Counted from the first letter of the stretch, positions 43,244-52,519 are shown. The stretch: DNA of 64,000 bases from Sphingopyxis chilensis (GCF_035930445.1 NZ_CP142394.1:1397501-1461500); one strand, 5' to 3'. Program-made: numbers and translations. Notes: generated from the letters alone by a model not told the origin.

Positions 43244-43617
43244 GTGAAGAAGATTATTGCCGCCGCTGTCCTCGCGGCACTCGCTATCCCCGCGGCACCG
43301 GTGCTTGCTGATCCTCCGCCTTGGGCTCCAGCGCACGGGAAGCGGGCCAAGGATCGCGGCCTTTATGATGGTTATGGCCGCTATTATGAACCCCGACGCC
43401 TGTCGCACAATGATCGCATCTGGCGGACCAAGGACGGCCGTTACCACTGCCGCCGCGACAATGGCACCACGGGACTGATCGTCGCGCAGCGGTCGGTGCG
43501 CTCGTGGGTCGGGAGTTGGATGGCGGGCGAGACCGCACCGTCGGCACGATCATCGGCGCGGCGGGTGGCGGCCTCCTCGGCAGGGCGGTCGACCGCGGCG
43601 AGCTCAAATGTCGCTGA
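43244..43617 (+). pseudogene. Glycine-zipper (17-kDa antigen-like) outer-membrane protein gene, frameshifted
   Basis: GTG 43244 (GGGGGAC upstream) starts a signal peptide (KKIIAAAVLAALAIPAAPVLA). The mature part ends with YHCRRDNGTTGLIV at 43484. Here the family continues as GAAVGG-type glycine zippers, but the frame changes. From about 43485 the next frame reads AAVGALVGRELDGGRDRT, VGTIIGAAGGGLLGRAV and DRGELKCR, then TGA at 43617: exactly the missing C-terminal glycine-zipper 2TM domain. A single missing G near 43484 would join the two halves (GLIVG-AAVG). Either the gene is a recent pseudogene or the base is a sequencing error. The in-frame continuation to 43795 is Ser/Arg-rich nonsense. 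Confidence 0.8.
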
Positions 43618-43624
43618 ACCGAAA

Positions 43625-43661
43625 GGACGGCGCGAGAGGGACCAGTCTGCTCGCGCCGTCC
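43625..43661. terminator. Strong hairpin between convergent genes
   Basis: GGACGGCGCGAG (43625-43636) pairs perfectly with CTCGCGCCGTCC (43650-43661) across a 13-base loop. It follows the frameshifted gene and faces the end of the SciP-like gene. No T tract follows on either strand, so it may act as a bidirectional transcript stabiliser or weak terminator. Confidence 0.5.
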
Positions 43662-43702
43662 TCGGGGTGCCGCACGTTGTGGGGACGTACGGCGCCCATT
43701 CT

Positions 43703-44020
43703 CTATTCGATATGTCGGCCCCGATATTCTCGAATCCTTGTAATGCGGAGGCTCGGAACCCCGGCGCGATCGATCGAGCGCCGCCACGCCGCTAGCTCCT
43801 CGGCGCTAAGGCGATATCTTTTGCAGGCATCTTCGAGCGCCAGCATTCCGCCATCGATCGCGGCCAGGACCTCAGTCTTGCGACGCGAAACCCAATAGGT
43901 CGTGCATGACGATGGCAGATCGTCAATCGTAAGCGGGCCCAGCGGTCCGGCAACCGATGTCGGTCTTGTCCTGCGTTCGAGCACCGCGAACTCTCCATTC
44001 GCAAGGCTATGCCGCTTCAT
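43703..44020 (-). CDS. DUF1153 / SciP-like regulator
   Basis: A 105-residue protein starting at ATG 44020. The core GPLGPLTIDDLPSS, then YWVSRRKTEVLAAIDGG, LALEDACKRYRLSAEELAAW and RRSIDRAGVPSLRITRIREY, follows the DUF1153 consensus. Caulobacter SciP, the family prototype, blocks transcription activation by the cell-cycle regulator CtrA. The helix-turn-helix (LALEDACKRYRLSAEE) is clear. The segment before it ('TTYWVSRRKTEV' for the usual 'TKRWVIRRKAEV') and the N-terminal extension differ from the canonical chromosomal copy. This may be a paralogue; the strain should have another. Confidence 0.8.
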   Translation of the reverse strand: MKRHSLANGEFAVLERRTRPTSVAGPLGPLTIDDLPSSCTTYWVSRRKTEVLAAIDGGMLALEDACKRYRLSAEELAAWRRSIDRAGVPSLRITRIREYRGRHIE

Positions 44021-44397
44021 GCCCCCGCCCGGAATCTGCGCTGGCAAGGTTAACAAAAGCTTGGGCCATGTCCGATAATGCGACCGACGATTATGCCTCC
44101 TTCGCCGTTCCCGCTGCAATAGATGCGTGCGTGGATACCGCCATTGCTGCGGTATCGATCGTTTCGGGGTCTTTTGCATCGCGGTGTGCGGGAATTCGCG
44201 GGGGTGCGGTGGTCATCATCGGAAGTGCCATCGCGTCGTCGGGGTGGCGCATCGACATCTTTCCCGGACCGGCGCGTCGAGTTCTTTCGTCGCGATGCCG
44301 AGCGGCAATTTTGCCTCGTCCGAGAGCCCCGAGACCGGCCCCGCTTAACATGGATCATTGACAAAAAAATTAAGAATCGCAGCGCTATCCCATTGGT
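44021..44397. other. Gap upstream of the REC-GGDEF-EAL gene
   Basis: About 377 bp between divergent genes. No frame has a signal or family pattern. An A-rich stretch just before 44398 (GACAAAAAAATTAAGAATC, with a GAATC GANTC-type site) may be the promoter area of the plus-strand gene. Confidence 0.35.
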
Positions 44398-46266
44398 ATG
44401 CGTATCCTAGCTATCGACGACGAGCAGGCAATTCTGGACGCCTATCGTCACATCCTCGCTCCAGATTCCGACAACCATTCCTCCGCGCTCGATGCGCTCG
44501 GCGAGGCCCTGTTCGCAACGCCAGCTGGCGCGGGCGTGTCTATCGCGCAGCCCGCCGACATCACCTATTGCCGGCAAGGGCTCGAGGCCGTCGCCGAAGT
44601 CGAGGCGGCAGTCGCCGCCGGGCGCCCTTTCCAGGTGGCGTTTCTCGACGTTCGCATGCCGCCCGGTATCGACGGCCGGGAGACGGCGCGGCGGATTCGG
44701 GCCGCCGACCCGAATATCAATCTGGTCATCGTCTCGGCTTATTCAGACCATGATGTCACCGACATATCGCTCGTCGCCGGGCCGCCCGACAAGATTTTCT
44801 ATATCTCCAAGCCTTTTTCCGCCGACGAAATCCAGCAGATGGCGATCGCCCTGTCGCGCCGCTGGGATGTCGATGCCCGCCAGATCGAGATGCTGCGCGA
44901 AAAGATCGACCAACTGGCGGAAAGCGAAGCCAGGGCCCGGCACGCCGCACTCCACGACTTCCTGACCGGCGCACCGAACCGGCTTGCCTTCCAGCAGACG
45001 CTGAACGCGAAGGTCCATGGAGCAGACAGGGCTTTTGCGCTCGGGCTCCTCGATCTCGATCGCTTCAAGACCGTCAACGATACATTCGGCCACGGGGCCG
45101 GCGACCATCTTTTGCAGACGATCTACGAAACGATCCGCGAGGAAGTGCCGGCGGGAACCGTGGTGGCCCGGCTCGGCGGCGACGAGTTCGGCGTCATCCT
45201 CGAGACGGCATCGGTCGAAGACGCCGAAGATGTCTGCCGACGCATCATTGCCCGGTGCGCGGGAAATTTCATGATCTACGGCAACAGCGTCCAGGTTGGG
45301 GCTTCCATCGGAATGCTTTGGGCCGAGGATTTTCCCGAGCGCGATGCGAACGATGCTTTGCGCTTCGCCGATATTGCGCTGTACGAGGCCAAGCGGCGCG
45401 GACGCCAGCAATATTGCCGCTTCGATGCGGCAATGGACGCCAGCACCAAGTTCCGCCAGACGATCGAGGTGGCGCTGCGCCAGGCGGTCGCCAACGACGA
45501 ACTGACCGTGCATTATCAGCCGATCATCGAGCGCGACGGCCTCGTTCCGATCGGGTTCGAGGCGCTGCTGCGCTGGCACAGCCCGGTCCACGGCGAGATC
45601 CCGCCCGCGGTTTTTATCCCGATCGCCGAAGAGACGGCGCTCATCCACCAGATCGGCGACTGGGTCCTCGAACGGGCGCTAGCGGACAGCCGCAGCTGGC
45701 CCGAATTCATCGTCTCGATCAATTTCTCGCCGGCGCAGTTCAAGCGTCCCGATTTCATTTCGACCATCTGCGAGGCCGCGACCCGTCTCGGCGCGCCATT
45801 CGACAAAGTTCAGATCGAGGTGACCGAAACGGCGATGTTTGACGATATCGACCGGGCTTCATCGACCCTTACCGAGCTTCAGCGCCTTGGATTCCGCGTC
45901 GCGCTCGACGACTTCGGGACCGGCTATTCCAACCTGCTCAGCGTGAAGAACTTCGCGCTCGACTGCATCAAGATCGACAAGAGCTTCGTCGATGGTCTCG
46001 GGGTCGAATCCGACGCCGCCGCGATCGTCAATTCGATAACGCAGCTGGCTCGCGGTCTCGGCCTCAACGTTATTGCCGAAGGCGTCGAAACCGACGTTCA
46101 GTGCCAGGCACTGCGCGTCATCGGCTGCTCGCACATGCAAGGCTATCTGTTCGGCAAGGGCGTGCCGCTCGCCCAGACCGGCGAATATTATCTGGCGGGA
46201 CGCGCCGGCGTCCCGACGATTCTGGCTCCTGACGACGCCGTTACCGCGAAGCGGTCGAGGCGCTGA
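44398..46266 (+). CDS. Response regulator with GGDEF and EAL domains
   Basis: A 622-residue protein. An N-terminal receiver (about 1-165) has AIDDEQAILDAY, phospho-Asp in VAFLDVRMPPGIDG and Lys in ISKPFSADE. A coiled-coil (RQIEMLREKIDQLAESEARAR) links to a GGDEF domain with LGLLDLDRFKTVNDTFGH and an intact GGDEF (ARLGGDEFGV), then an EAL domain with IGFEALLRWHSP, VTETAMFDD and VALDDFGTGYSN. Both active-site sets look complete, so it may make and break c-di-GMP under phosphorylation. The next gene, a sensor kinase, starts three bases after its stop, and the pair forms a c-di-GMP two-component system. Confidence 0.93.
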   Translation: MRILAIDDEQAILDAYRHILAPDSDNHSSALDALGEALFATPAGAGVSIAQPADITYCRQGLEAVAEVEAAVAAGRPFQVAFLDVRMPPGIDGRETARRIRAADPNINLVIVSAYSDHDVTDISLVAGPPDKIFYISKPFSADEIQQMAIALSRRWDVDARQIEMLREKIDQLAESEARARHAALHDFLTGAPNRLAFQQTLNAKVHGADRAFALGLLDLDRFKTVNDTFGHGAGDHLLQTIYETIREEVPAGTVVARLGGDEFGVILETASVEDAEDVCRRIIARCAGNFMIYGNSVQVGASIGMLWAEDFPERDANDALRFADIALYEAKRRGRQQYCRFDAAMDASTKFRQTIEVALRQAVANDELTVHYQPIIERDGLVPIGFEALLRWHSPVHGEIPPAVFIPIAEETALIHQIGDWVLERALADSRSWPEFIVSINFSPAQFKRPDFISTICEAATRLGAPFDKVQIEVTETAMFDDIDRASSTLTELQRLGFRVALDDFGTGYSNLLSVKNFALDCIKIDKSFVDGLGVESDAAAIVNSITQLARGLGLNVIAEGVETDVQCQALRVIGCSHMQGYLFGKGVPLAQTGEYYLAGRAGVPTILAPDDAVTAKRSRR

Positions 46267-46269
46267 TCC

Positions 46270-48159
46270 GTGGGCGGGGCGCACGCCATCAAATATTATC
46301 TGACCGCATCGTTGAGCCGGCGTCTCGGGCTCAATCTGTTCGCATACAGCCTCTTTGGCCTCGTCGCCATTCTGCTCCTTCTCGGCACGGTCATCGACGA
46401 TCGCTTTTCGCGGCTGGAGACCAAGGAAATCGAGGGGCATGTCGAGCGAAGCAAGGCGATGCTCCAGCTATTCGAGGATACCGCCAAGACGCGCGCGCTC
46501 GACTGGGCGGTGTGGGACGAGAGCTTCGAATATCTCCGGTCGCCCAACCGGGCCTATGAAGACGCCAATCTCAATTTGAGTTCGATGCGCAATATCGAAA
46601 TTTCCGCCATGAGCCTCGTCCGCTTCGACGGCAGCCTCGGCAAGACGATATTTTTCGATCTGCAAAGCGGCGAACCCGACCTCGCCGCGGCATCGCGCTT
46701 CGAGCAAAAGGTCTCAAACCCGCGCTTCGCCGCGATCATGCGCAGCGCCGAGGTCAAGACCGGGTTCATGCGCGTCGGGGACCGCGTCCTCGTCGTCGCC
46801 GGCGCGCAGGTGCTTCGGAGCGACGAGACGGGCACCCCTCAAGGCTATCTGGTCATGGGCAAGATTCTCAGCGATGCCGACATCGCGGAGGCCTTGCAGC
46901 TTCCAGCACATATAGCGCCCTATGGTGCGACGGATGTTCCGACGGTCACGCGCTCGGCAGGCCGCGTCTCGATCGTGGAGCGCATCGGCGGCTTCGGCGG
47001 CGAACCTGTAGCGGCCGTCCGCTTCTCGGTTCCGCGGTCGCTGCACCAGGAAGGGCGCAATCTGCTCTGGCTGACCGTTGGCGGCGTGGCTCTCCTCCTG
47101 ACCGCCATGATCCTCTTGTTGAACTGGCGTCTGCGCGACGTGTTGATCCGCCCCGTGGCTGCGTTCCAGGCCCATGTGTCGCATATTACAGCGAGCGGCG
47201 ATCTCGAACATTTCGCCGACGCAGGACGCGGCGACGAGCTCGGCGCGCTTTATCGTGAATTCAATCGGATGACCGACGAACTTGAGAGTCTGCGTGCGAA
47301 AGTCGAAGCGCAAAGTTTCGCGATCGGCAAGAACGAGAGCGCGACCGATATCATGCACAATGTGCGAAACGCGATCAGCCCGGTCCAGGCGATTTTGGGG
47401 AAGCTCGATCAACGGCTTCGATTTCCGGCGGAAGAGAAGGTCGAACGCGCCTTGCAGGAGCTGGCGGAGCCGGCATCGCCCGAGCGCCAGACGAACCTCG
47501 TCGCCTTCGTCAAGGCCGCCATGGAAAAGCTCCAGGCCGACCTGACGCAACATCGGAGTGATGTGCGCGAAGCGCTCCGCAGCGTAGGCCATGTCGATGA
47601 AGCGATCACGGCAGTCCGAGCCACCGACCGCTCGCTCGTCGAGGCGCCGGCGAGTTGCGATCTTACGCCGGTCATCGGATCATCCTCCGCCATCGCGCGC
47701 CACAGCCATGATGCGGACGTGAACGTCGAGTTCACAGCGCACGAGCGGTTTCGGATTGCGATGCCGCGCGTGCTCCTGGCCCAGATTATCGACAATCTGT
47801 TGACCAATGCAGTCGAAGCCATCGCGGCAACGGGCCGCGGGCACGGAGAGATTGGGATCGACGCCGTCGGCGATCCGGGCGACCCGGAGAAGTTCGTTCG
47901 CGTGACCATAAGGGACGACGGCGATGGCTTCGCACGCGGCAAGGCTGCGCATTTATTCGAACGCGGCCAGTCAGGCCGCAATAAACACCGGGGTGGGATT
48001 GGCCTCCATTGGTGCGCGAATACGCTGAATGCCTATGGAGGGTCGATCACTCTCGAGAGCGATGGGCCGGGTTGTGGTTCGCGCGCAGTGGTGCGGCTAC
48101 CGCTCGCGAGCGTCGAGGCGGCGTCATGCGATGAAGCAATTGGCGCTGATGCGGCTTGA
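46270..48159 (+). CDS. CHASE4-HAMP sensor kinase with unusual H-box
   Basis: A 629-residue kinase with GTG start (46270), three bases after the previous stop. TM1 is at about 20-40 and TM2 at about 258-280. The periplasmic domain is of CHASE4 type (DWAVWDESFEYL, NLNLSSMRNIEISAMSLVRF). HAMP and a helical segment follow. The presumed phospho-His region is DIMHNVRNAISPV, which replaces the usual SHELRTP; the N-box is DNLLTNAVEAI and the G-boxes are RDDGDGF and HRGGIGLHW. The 'MHNxxNAxxPV' H-box marks a separate kinase subgroup. It likely phosphorylates the receiver of the GGDEF-EAL protein and overlaps the following porin gene. Confidence 0.88.
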   Translation: MGGAHAIKYYLTASLSRRLGLNLFAYSLFGLVAILLLLGTVIDDRFSRLETKEIEGHVERSKAMLQLFEDTAKTRALDWAVWDESFEYLRSPNRAYEDANLNLSSMRNIEISAMSLVRFDGSLGKTIFFDLQSGEPDLAAASRFEQKVSNPRFAAIMRSAEVKTGFMRVGDRVLVVAGAQVLRSDETGTPQGYLVMGKILSDADIAEALQLPAHIAPYGATDVPTVTRSAGRVSIVERIGGFGGEPVAAVRFSVPRSLHQEGRNLLWLTVGGVALLLTAMILLLNWRLRDVLIRPVAAFQAHVSHITASGDLEHFADAGRGDELGALYREFNRMTDELESLRAKVEAQSFAIGKNESATDIMHNVRNAISPVQAILGKLDQRLRFPAEEKVERALQELAEPASPERQTNLVAFVKAAMEKLQADLTQHRSDVREALRSVGHVDEAITAVRATDRSLVEAPASCDLTPVIGSSSAIARHSHDADVNVEFTAHERFRIAMPRVLLAQIIDNLLTNAVEAIAATGRGHGEIGIDAVGDPGDPEKFVRVTIRDDGDGFARGKAAHLFERGQSGRNKHRGGIGLHWCANTLNAYGGSITLESDGPGCGSRAVVRLPLASVEAASCDEAIGADAA

Positions 48160-48874
48160 GATCACGCGTTTTCAGTCCGCTTTCCGAGCAGCCATCGCGC
48201 TTGCTTCGATCGCCGCGTGCGTCGCCACCGCGCGCGGCGAACCAACGGAAGCTGCGTCCCCTGCGCCGATCGACGTCGAACTGTCCCTGGCCGCGGTTAC
48301 CGACTACCGCTACCGCGGGATTTCGCTGAGCGACAAAAAGCCTTCGGCGCAGGCAAATCTGACCGCGACACATGATGCAGGCCTCTACGCGGCGCTGTGG
48401 GCGGCGACGATCGCCGACAATGGCGGCGCCGACCTCGAAAACCAGATCTCGCTCGGATATTCCGCCGAAAGTGGCGGTCTGGCATTCGACATCATGGCCG
48501 CCTATTATCTATATCCGGGCGCTTCGTCGGACAATTATGCAGAGTTTGCCGCGCGCGCTTCACGCGCTGCCGGCCCGGTCGAAGCCGGCGCCACGATATC
48601 CTATGCCCCCGCCCAGGCGAACATCGGCCATATTGACAATCTCTACCTAGGGCTCGATGCCAGTCTTGCGCTTGGCACGTCGCCCTTGACCCTTATCGGT
48701 AACATTGGTGTCGAAGATGGCGCGTTCGGCAACCGGAAGCTCGACTGGTCGCTCGGCTTGAACGGCGAGGCGGCGGGGTTCTCCATTGGCCTCGCCTATA
48801 TCGACTCGAGCCGTACTTCGCGCGATCCGCAAGGGAAACCCACGGTGGTGGGATCGATCAGCAAAATCTTCTAG
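48131..48874 (+). CDS. TorF-family porin
   Basis: A 247-residue barrel. With ATG 48131 it overlaps the kinase by 29 bases; ATG 48149 is also possible. A signal peptide (FRAAIALASIAACVATARGEP) leads to the family start VELSLAAVTDYRYRGISLSD. The rest alternates in strand fashion (GLYAALWAATIADNGGADLEN, AFDIMAAYYLYPGASSDNY) and ends FSIGLAYIDSSRTS... with a terminal aromatic (SKIF). TorF proteins are small outer-membrane porins of unclear substrate. Its place at the end of a c-di-GMP two-component operon suggests that it is a target or accessory of that system. Confidence 0.87.
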   Translation: MKQLALMRLEITRFQSAFRAAIALASIAACVATARGEPTEAASPAPIDVELSLAAVTDYRYRGISLSDKKPSAQANLTATHDAGLYAALWAATIADNGGADLENQISLGYSAESGGLAFDIMAAYYLYPGASSDNYAEFAARASRAAGPVEAGATISYAPAQANIGHIDNLYLGLDASLALGTSPLTLIGNIGVEDGAFGNRKLDWSLGLNGEAAGFSIGLAYIDSSRTSRDPQGKPTVVGSISKIF

Positions 48875-49367
48875 GTCCCACCATGGGAATAATCCACCAC
48901 GTCCTGCCCGTGTCCGACGCGATTCATCGTCATCTTGACGCCAGACGATGAAGGTCGCGGTCAGAAGATGAGGCTTGCCAGATAGTGTTTCCATTTCGCT
49001 GCACGCGGCGAATTCGCCATTTGAGACAAGCGTCGATGCCACGGCTGATGGCAGGTGGAGCTGGCGAGCGACTTTCGCCTCGACGGGAGCGGCGGGCAAG
49101 GCCTGGCTTCTTGCCGCGATCGTCGCTTCGAGCTGGAACAACCTCCCCACCGCCCGCCGGCGCGACGAATTATCCCGTTTTTTCTTTGCGACACGCCGCG
49201 AGAGGGGCCATCCCCCTCCGCCGTCTTCCGATTGGAAAGCGGTCTGGTCGTTACCGGCCGGGTTCGGCGGTTGTGTTTGGGAGGCGAGATGCCTCGCAGC
49301 GCCTCGCCTGTGCTTGGGTGGTGGAGGATATTCCCGCGCGTGCTGAGAGGGGCGGGCGCCCATCGAC
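48875..49367. other. Intergenic region with one repeat copy
   Basis: About 490 bp between the TorF porin and the convergent cupin gene. No convincing frame in either direction. The dispersed repeat copy at 49234-49262 reads GAAAGCGGTCTGGTCGTTACC then GGCC. The rest has no recognised element. Confidence 0.4.
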
Positions 49368-50021
49368 CTAATCGGGTCCAGCTTCAAACTGCGCCGACGG
49401 AGCAAAGGGGCGCGCGGCATCGACGACGAACAGGACGAGTTGCTCGAGATCGCGCTCCCCGGTGCTGATGAGCTGCATGACCATCTCGGGCGCATGGGCG
49501 TTCAGCGTCTGGCCCGCCGCGGCGACCTCCATTCCATGCGCCATCCGCTGAGATACCTCGCCCCGCAGAACGTAAATCGCCTCCGCGCCGGGGTGGCTGT
49601 GGACAGGCGTCTTCGATCCCGGCGGCCCTCCGGCAAGATTGACGCGGAGCAGATAGATTTTGGCGGCGGGAGCGGCGATTGGACCAATCCGTGCGACCGT
49701 CGCGCCGCCATATGAGGGCATGGCTGCGGGCCCGAGCACGAACAGCCAGTGCCGCCCTGCGGCCGATGCTGCAAGCGCATGACGGCCGATGGACGCGGCG
49801 ATCGTTGTCGCCTCCTCCAGCGAGGAAAAAGTCTGCACCTGCCAGTATAACTCGCCTTCGGGCAGTGAGGTGACCCGGCGTTCAGCGACCGGCTCGATAA
49901 AAAATCCGGCATTGCCTTCGGCGGTCGCCTGCTCCTCCCGCATGGTTTGCGCAGCAACATGGGACGGCAAAAGCGAGGCGGTGAGCGCGATCGTCGTCAG
50001 CGTGAAGGATATAGATTTCAT
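49368..50021 (-). CDS. Exported cupin-domain protein
   Basis: A 217-residue protein starting at ATG 50021 with GGAGGTC six bases upstream. The signal peptide is MKSISFTLTTIALTASLLPS with cleavage near VAAQ. The central barrel has the metal-site order TPVHSHPGAEAIYVLRGE and AHAPEMVMQL, i.e. cupin motif 1 with two His and Glu and a weak motif 2 (His after Ala). The N-terminal third (residues about 25-115) is a separate region of unknown fold. Cupins of this exported type are uncharacterised. It stands alone between two c-di-GMP genes and their controls. Confidence 0.8.
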   Translation of the reverse strand: MKSISFTLTTIALTASLLPSHVAAQTMREEQATAEGNAGFFIEPVAERRVTSLPEGELYWQVQTFSSLEEATTIAASIGRHALAASAAGRHWLFVLGPAAMPSYGGATVARIGPIAAPAAKIYLLRVNLAGGPPGSKTPVHSHPGAEAIYVLRGEVSQRMAHGMEVAAAGQTLNAHAPEMVMQLISTGERDLEQLVLFVVDAARPFAPSAQFEAGPD

Positions 50022-50287
50022 ATCGACCTCCGGACCGGTCGGGGAACAGCGAGCATAGCATAATTTCGGCGGGACGTGCCGGAGGCAGAAGCAGCGCAAG
50101 ATCAAGCGATCGCCGCCTTCGCTCCGGATTTTCCGGAACTGGCCGACGCCCAAGTGCGGATTTCGAACCGGCCCTGCACGGGCCGATCTGTCGGACTGGC
50201 GCCGGGAGGCTCCGCGCCCGAAGACACAGTCATATCGCGGGCGAAGCGGCCGCTCGTCGCCGGTTGTCCCAGCCAATGCTGTCCCGG

Positions 50288-52132
50288 TCAATGACGCGCG
50301 ATTGCCTTTCGCGCGCCGGCTTGCAGCGGCGCGGGCCGCGCCGTGCCCTGCGCGTGCTTCAACAGCAGCGCCGTCGTGGCATCGCGATCGACCGCCTCCG
50401 AATATAGATAACCCTGGCCGTGATGACAGCCCGCGGCACCCAGCTGGCGCGCCTGATCCTCGGTCTCGATACCCTCGGCGATGACGCGGATATCGAGCTT
50501 TCCGGCGATCTGGAGAAGGCCCTCGACGATGGCCATGCTCGCGTCGCCCGGCGCGAGGCGGGCAATGAAGCTTTTGTCGATCTTGATGATATCGACGGGC
50601 ACCGTCAGCAGGTGCGTCAGCGACGCATATCCGGTTCCGAAGTCGTCCAGCGCGACGCGCAGCCCCTTGGCGCGAAGGGCTTCGACCGCGCGCTGAACCT
50701 GGCGGTCGCCTTCGCCCATATAGACTGTCTCGGTCACTTCGAGGATCACATGTTCGAGGGGCACATTCTCGCGTTTGAACGCGTCTGCCAGGAGGCGGTC
50801 GAGCATCCCCCCATGCATGTCCGCCGAAGAAACATTGATGCCGACATGCTGGAACGGAATACCCATGTCGAGCCAGGCGCGAACGTCCGCGGCCACGAGC
50901 GCCATCATCCGTTCCGTCATCGCCATCGCGACATGGACGTCATTGGTCGCTTCCTGGAAATCGGCGGCCGCGACGACCCGGCTGCCGACGCGCATACGGC
51001 ACAAGGCTTCGAGACCGACGATTTCGCGCGTATCCAGCCGCACCACGGGTTGGTAATATGCGTCGATCCGATGATCGCGGAGCGCCGCGTCGACATCGCG
51101 GATATTGCCGAGACGGCGCGTAATGTTCGTGCCGAGGCCGGGCCAGTAGCGCACGAACCCTCCGCGTCCCGTTTCCTTTGCATGGTAGAGGGCAAAGTCG
51201 GCGTTCTGGCGCACGCGCTCCGCGACCCGGTCGCCGGCGGTCAGCGCGGCGCCGCCGATCGTGGCGCGCGGGATGACCACATGGCCCGCGCACTCCGCGG
51301 GCTCGGCAAGAGCGGCCAAAATTGACTCGGCCGTATGGTCGAGGTCCGCCAGCCTGTCCGCCGACTGCAACACCGCGGCAAATTCATCGCCGCCAATACG
51401 GAAGGTGGGGTTCGGCGCGACCGCCGCGGCGATGCGTTGCCCCGCGACTTTGAGAAGGCAGTCGCCGGCATGATGGCCAAAGGTGTCGTTCACCACTTTC
51501 AGATTGTCGAGGTCGATGACGAACAGCGCCCAATCGCCCGGCGTGCCGCAGTCGAGCGCGCCCAGCGCCGCGTTGAAGGCGGCGCGATTCGGCAATTCGC
51601 TGAGCGAATCGACGAAGGCGCGCTGCCGATGCACCTGCATCCGGCGTTCGCGGTCGAGGGCGATGGCGCAAAGATGCTCGCATTGGCGGACGATCTCCCG
51701 TTCGGCTTCGGTCGGCCCGCGGCATTCGCGATAGTAGAATGCAAACGTCCCGACGGGCTCGCCGGCGGCATCGAGAATCGGGCTCGACCAACAGGCGCGA
51801 AGCCCGATCGGCAAGGCCAGATGACGATAGTCAGCCCACCGCGAGTCGGTCGCGATATCGATTACCGTAACTTCCGAACGCAAATAGGCGGCGGTGCCGC
51901 AGGACCCGGTGGTGGGACCCATCTTGATGCCTTCGAGCGCCGCCGAATAGTCGGCAGGAAGACTCGGACCGGCGAGAGGGTGGATGATGCCTGCGCTATC
52001 GACCGTCAGGACCGAGCATATCGCGCTTGGGACCAGCTTTTCCGCTTCGAGGCACAGCCGCGCGGCCGTGTCGCCCAGCGGATCGCCCTTTGCGATCATT
52101 TCAAGAATGATGTTCTGGAGCTTTAACACCAT
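50288..52132 (-). CDS. GAF-GGDEF-EAL c-di-GMP signalling protein
   Basis: A 614-residue protein from ATG 52132; upstream codons to 52405 are Arg/Ser-rich and unlikely. The N-terminal GAF domain spans about 5-165 (SAICSVLTVDSAGIIHPLAGP, GSCGTAAYLR, CWSSPILDAAGEPVGTFAF). The GGDEF domain has VIDLDNLKVVNDTFGHHAG and intact IGGDEFA. The EAL domain has VGLEALCRM, VILEVTETVYMG and VALDDFGTGYAS plus KIDKSFI. Both domains look catalytically complete. It has no membrane segment, so it is a cytoplasmic sensor. It is the third c-di-GMP locus in this 15-kb block if the HK pair is counted. Confidence 0.9.
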   Translation of the reverse strand: MVLKLQNIILEMIAKGDPLGDTAARLCLEAEKLVPSAICSVLTVDSAGIIHPLAGPSLPADYSAALEGIKMGPTTGSCGTAAYLRSEVTVIDIATDSRWADYRHLALPIGLRACWSSPILDAAGEPVGTFAFYYRECRGPTEAEREIVRQCEHLCAIALDRERRMQVHRQRAFVDSLSELPNRAAFNAALGALDCGTPGDWALFVIDLDNLKVVNDTFGHHAGDCLLKVAGQRIAAAVAPNPTFRIGGDEFAAVLQSADRLADLDHTAESILAALAEPAECAGHVVIPRATIGGAALTAGDRVAERVRQNADFALYHAKETGRGGFVRYWPGLGTNITRRLGNIRDVDAALRDHRIDAYYQPVVRLDTREIVGLEALCRMRVGSRVVAAADFQEATNDVHVAMAMTERMMALVAADVRAWLDMGIPFQHVGINVSSADMHGGMLDRLLADAFKRENVPLEHVILEVTETVYMGEGDRQVQRAVEALRAKGLRVALDDFGTGYASLTHLLTVPVDIIKIDKSFIARLAPGDASMAIVEGLLQIAGKLDIRVIAEGIETEDQARQLGAAGCHHGQGYLYSEAVDRDATTALLLKHAQGTARPAPLQAGARKAIARH

Positions 52133-52493
52133 TTCCCCGGACGCGGCGCCGGCTGCCGAGATGTGGTTCGAACCATGGCTACACCTGCCTGAAGAGGGCT
52201 TAAGATTTGCGTTCAAACCCTTTCGAAGCGCACATTGTTCCGGTCTCGCGTTGCGCTTCCAGATTGGTATCCGAACGTCGCTCGCGCTCGCGCGGAATAT
52301 CGCCGAACCTATCGACTTCCCCTGATCCATGCCCGTCGAGTTGCCGATCGGCATGGCTTTTGCCGGGCGCGACGCGTCCGGCGAGCGGGTCCGGGCTTTG
52401 AGCATATAGTCCCGCGCGCGGCCCCCGGTTCTTGACCGGCAATGATCTTGCCAATCCCGTTTTCCGCCTCACATTCGGGTTGGTTTGAGGGTG

Positions 52494-52519
52494 AGGGCGG
52501 CGGAACTCGCCGCCGCCCT
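52494..52519 (-). terminator. Hairpin downstream of groEL
   Basis: AGGGCGGCGG and CCGCCGCCCT form a perfect 10-bp stem with a six-base loop. It is eight bases after the groEL stop on the minus strand. There is no T tract, so it is terminator-like rather than certain. Confidence 0.55.

Noticed and set aside
48961..49346. Two opposite open frames in the gap between the TorF and cupin genes
   Set aside because: Neither has a ribosome-binding site or a recognisable motif, and part of the plus frame is just the dispersed repeat translated.
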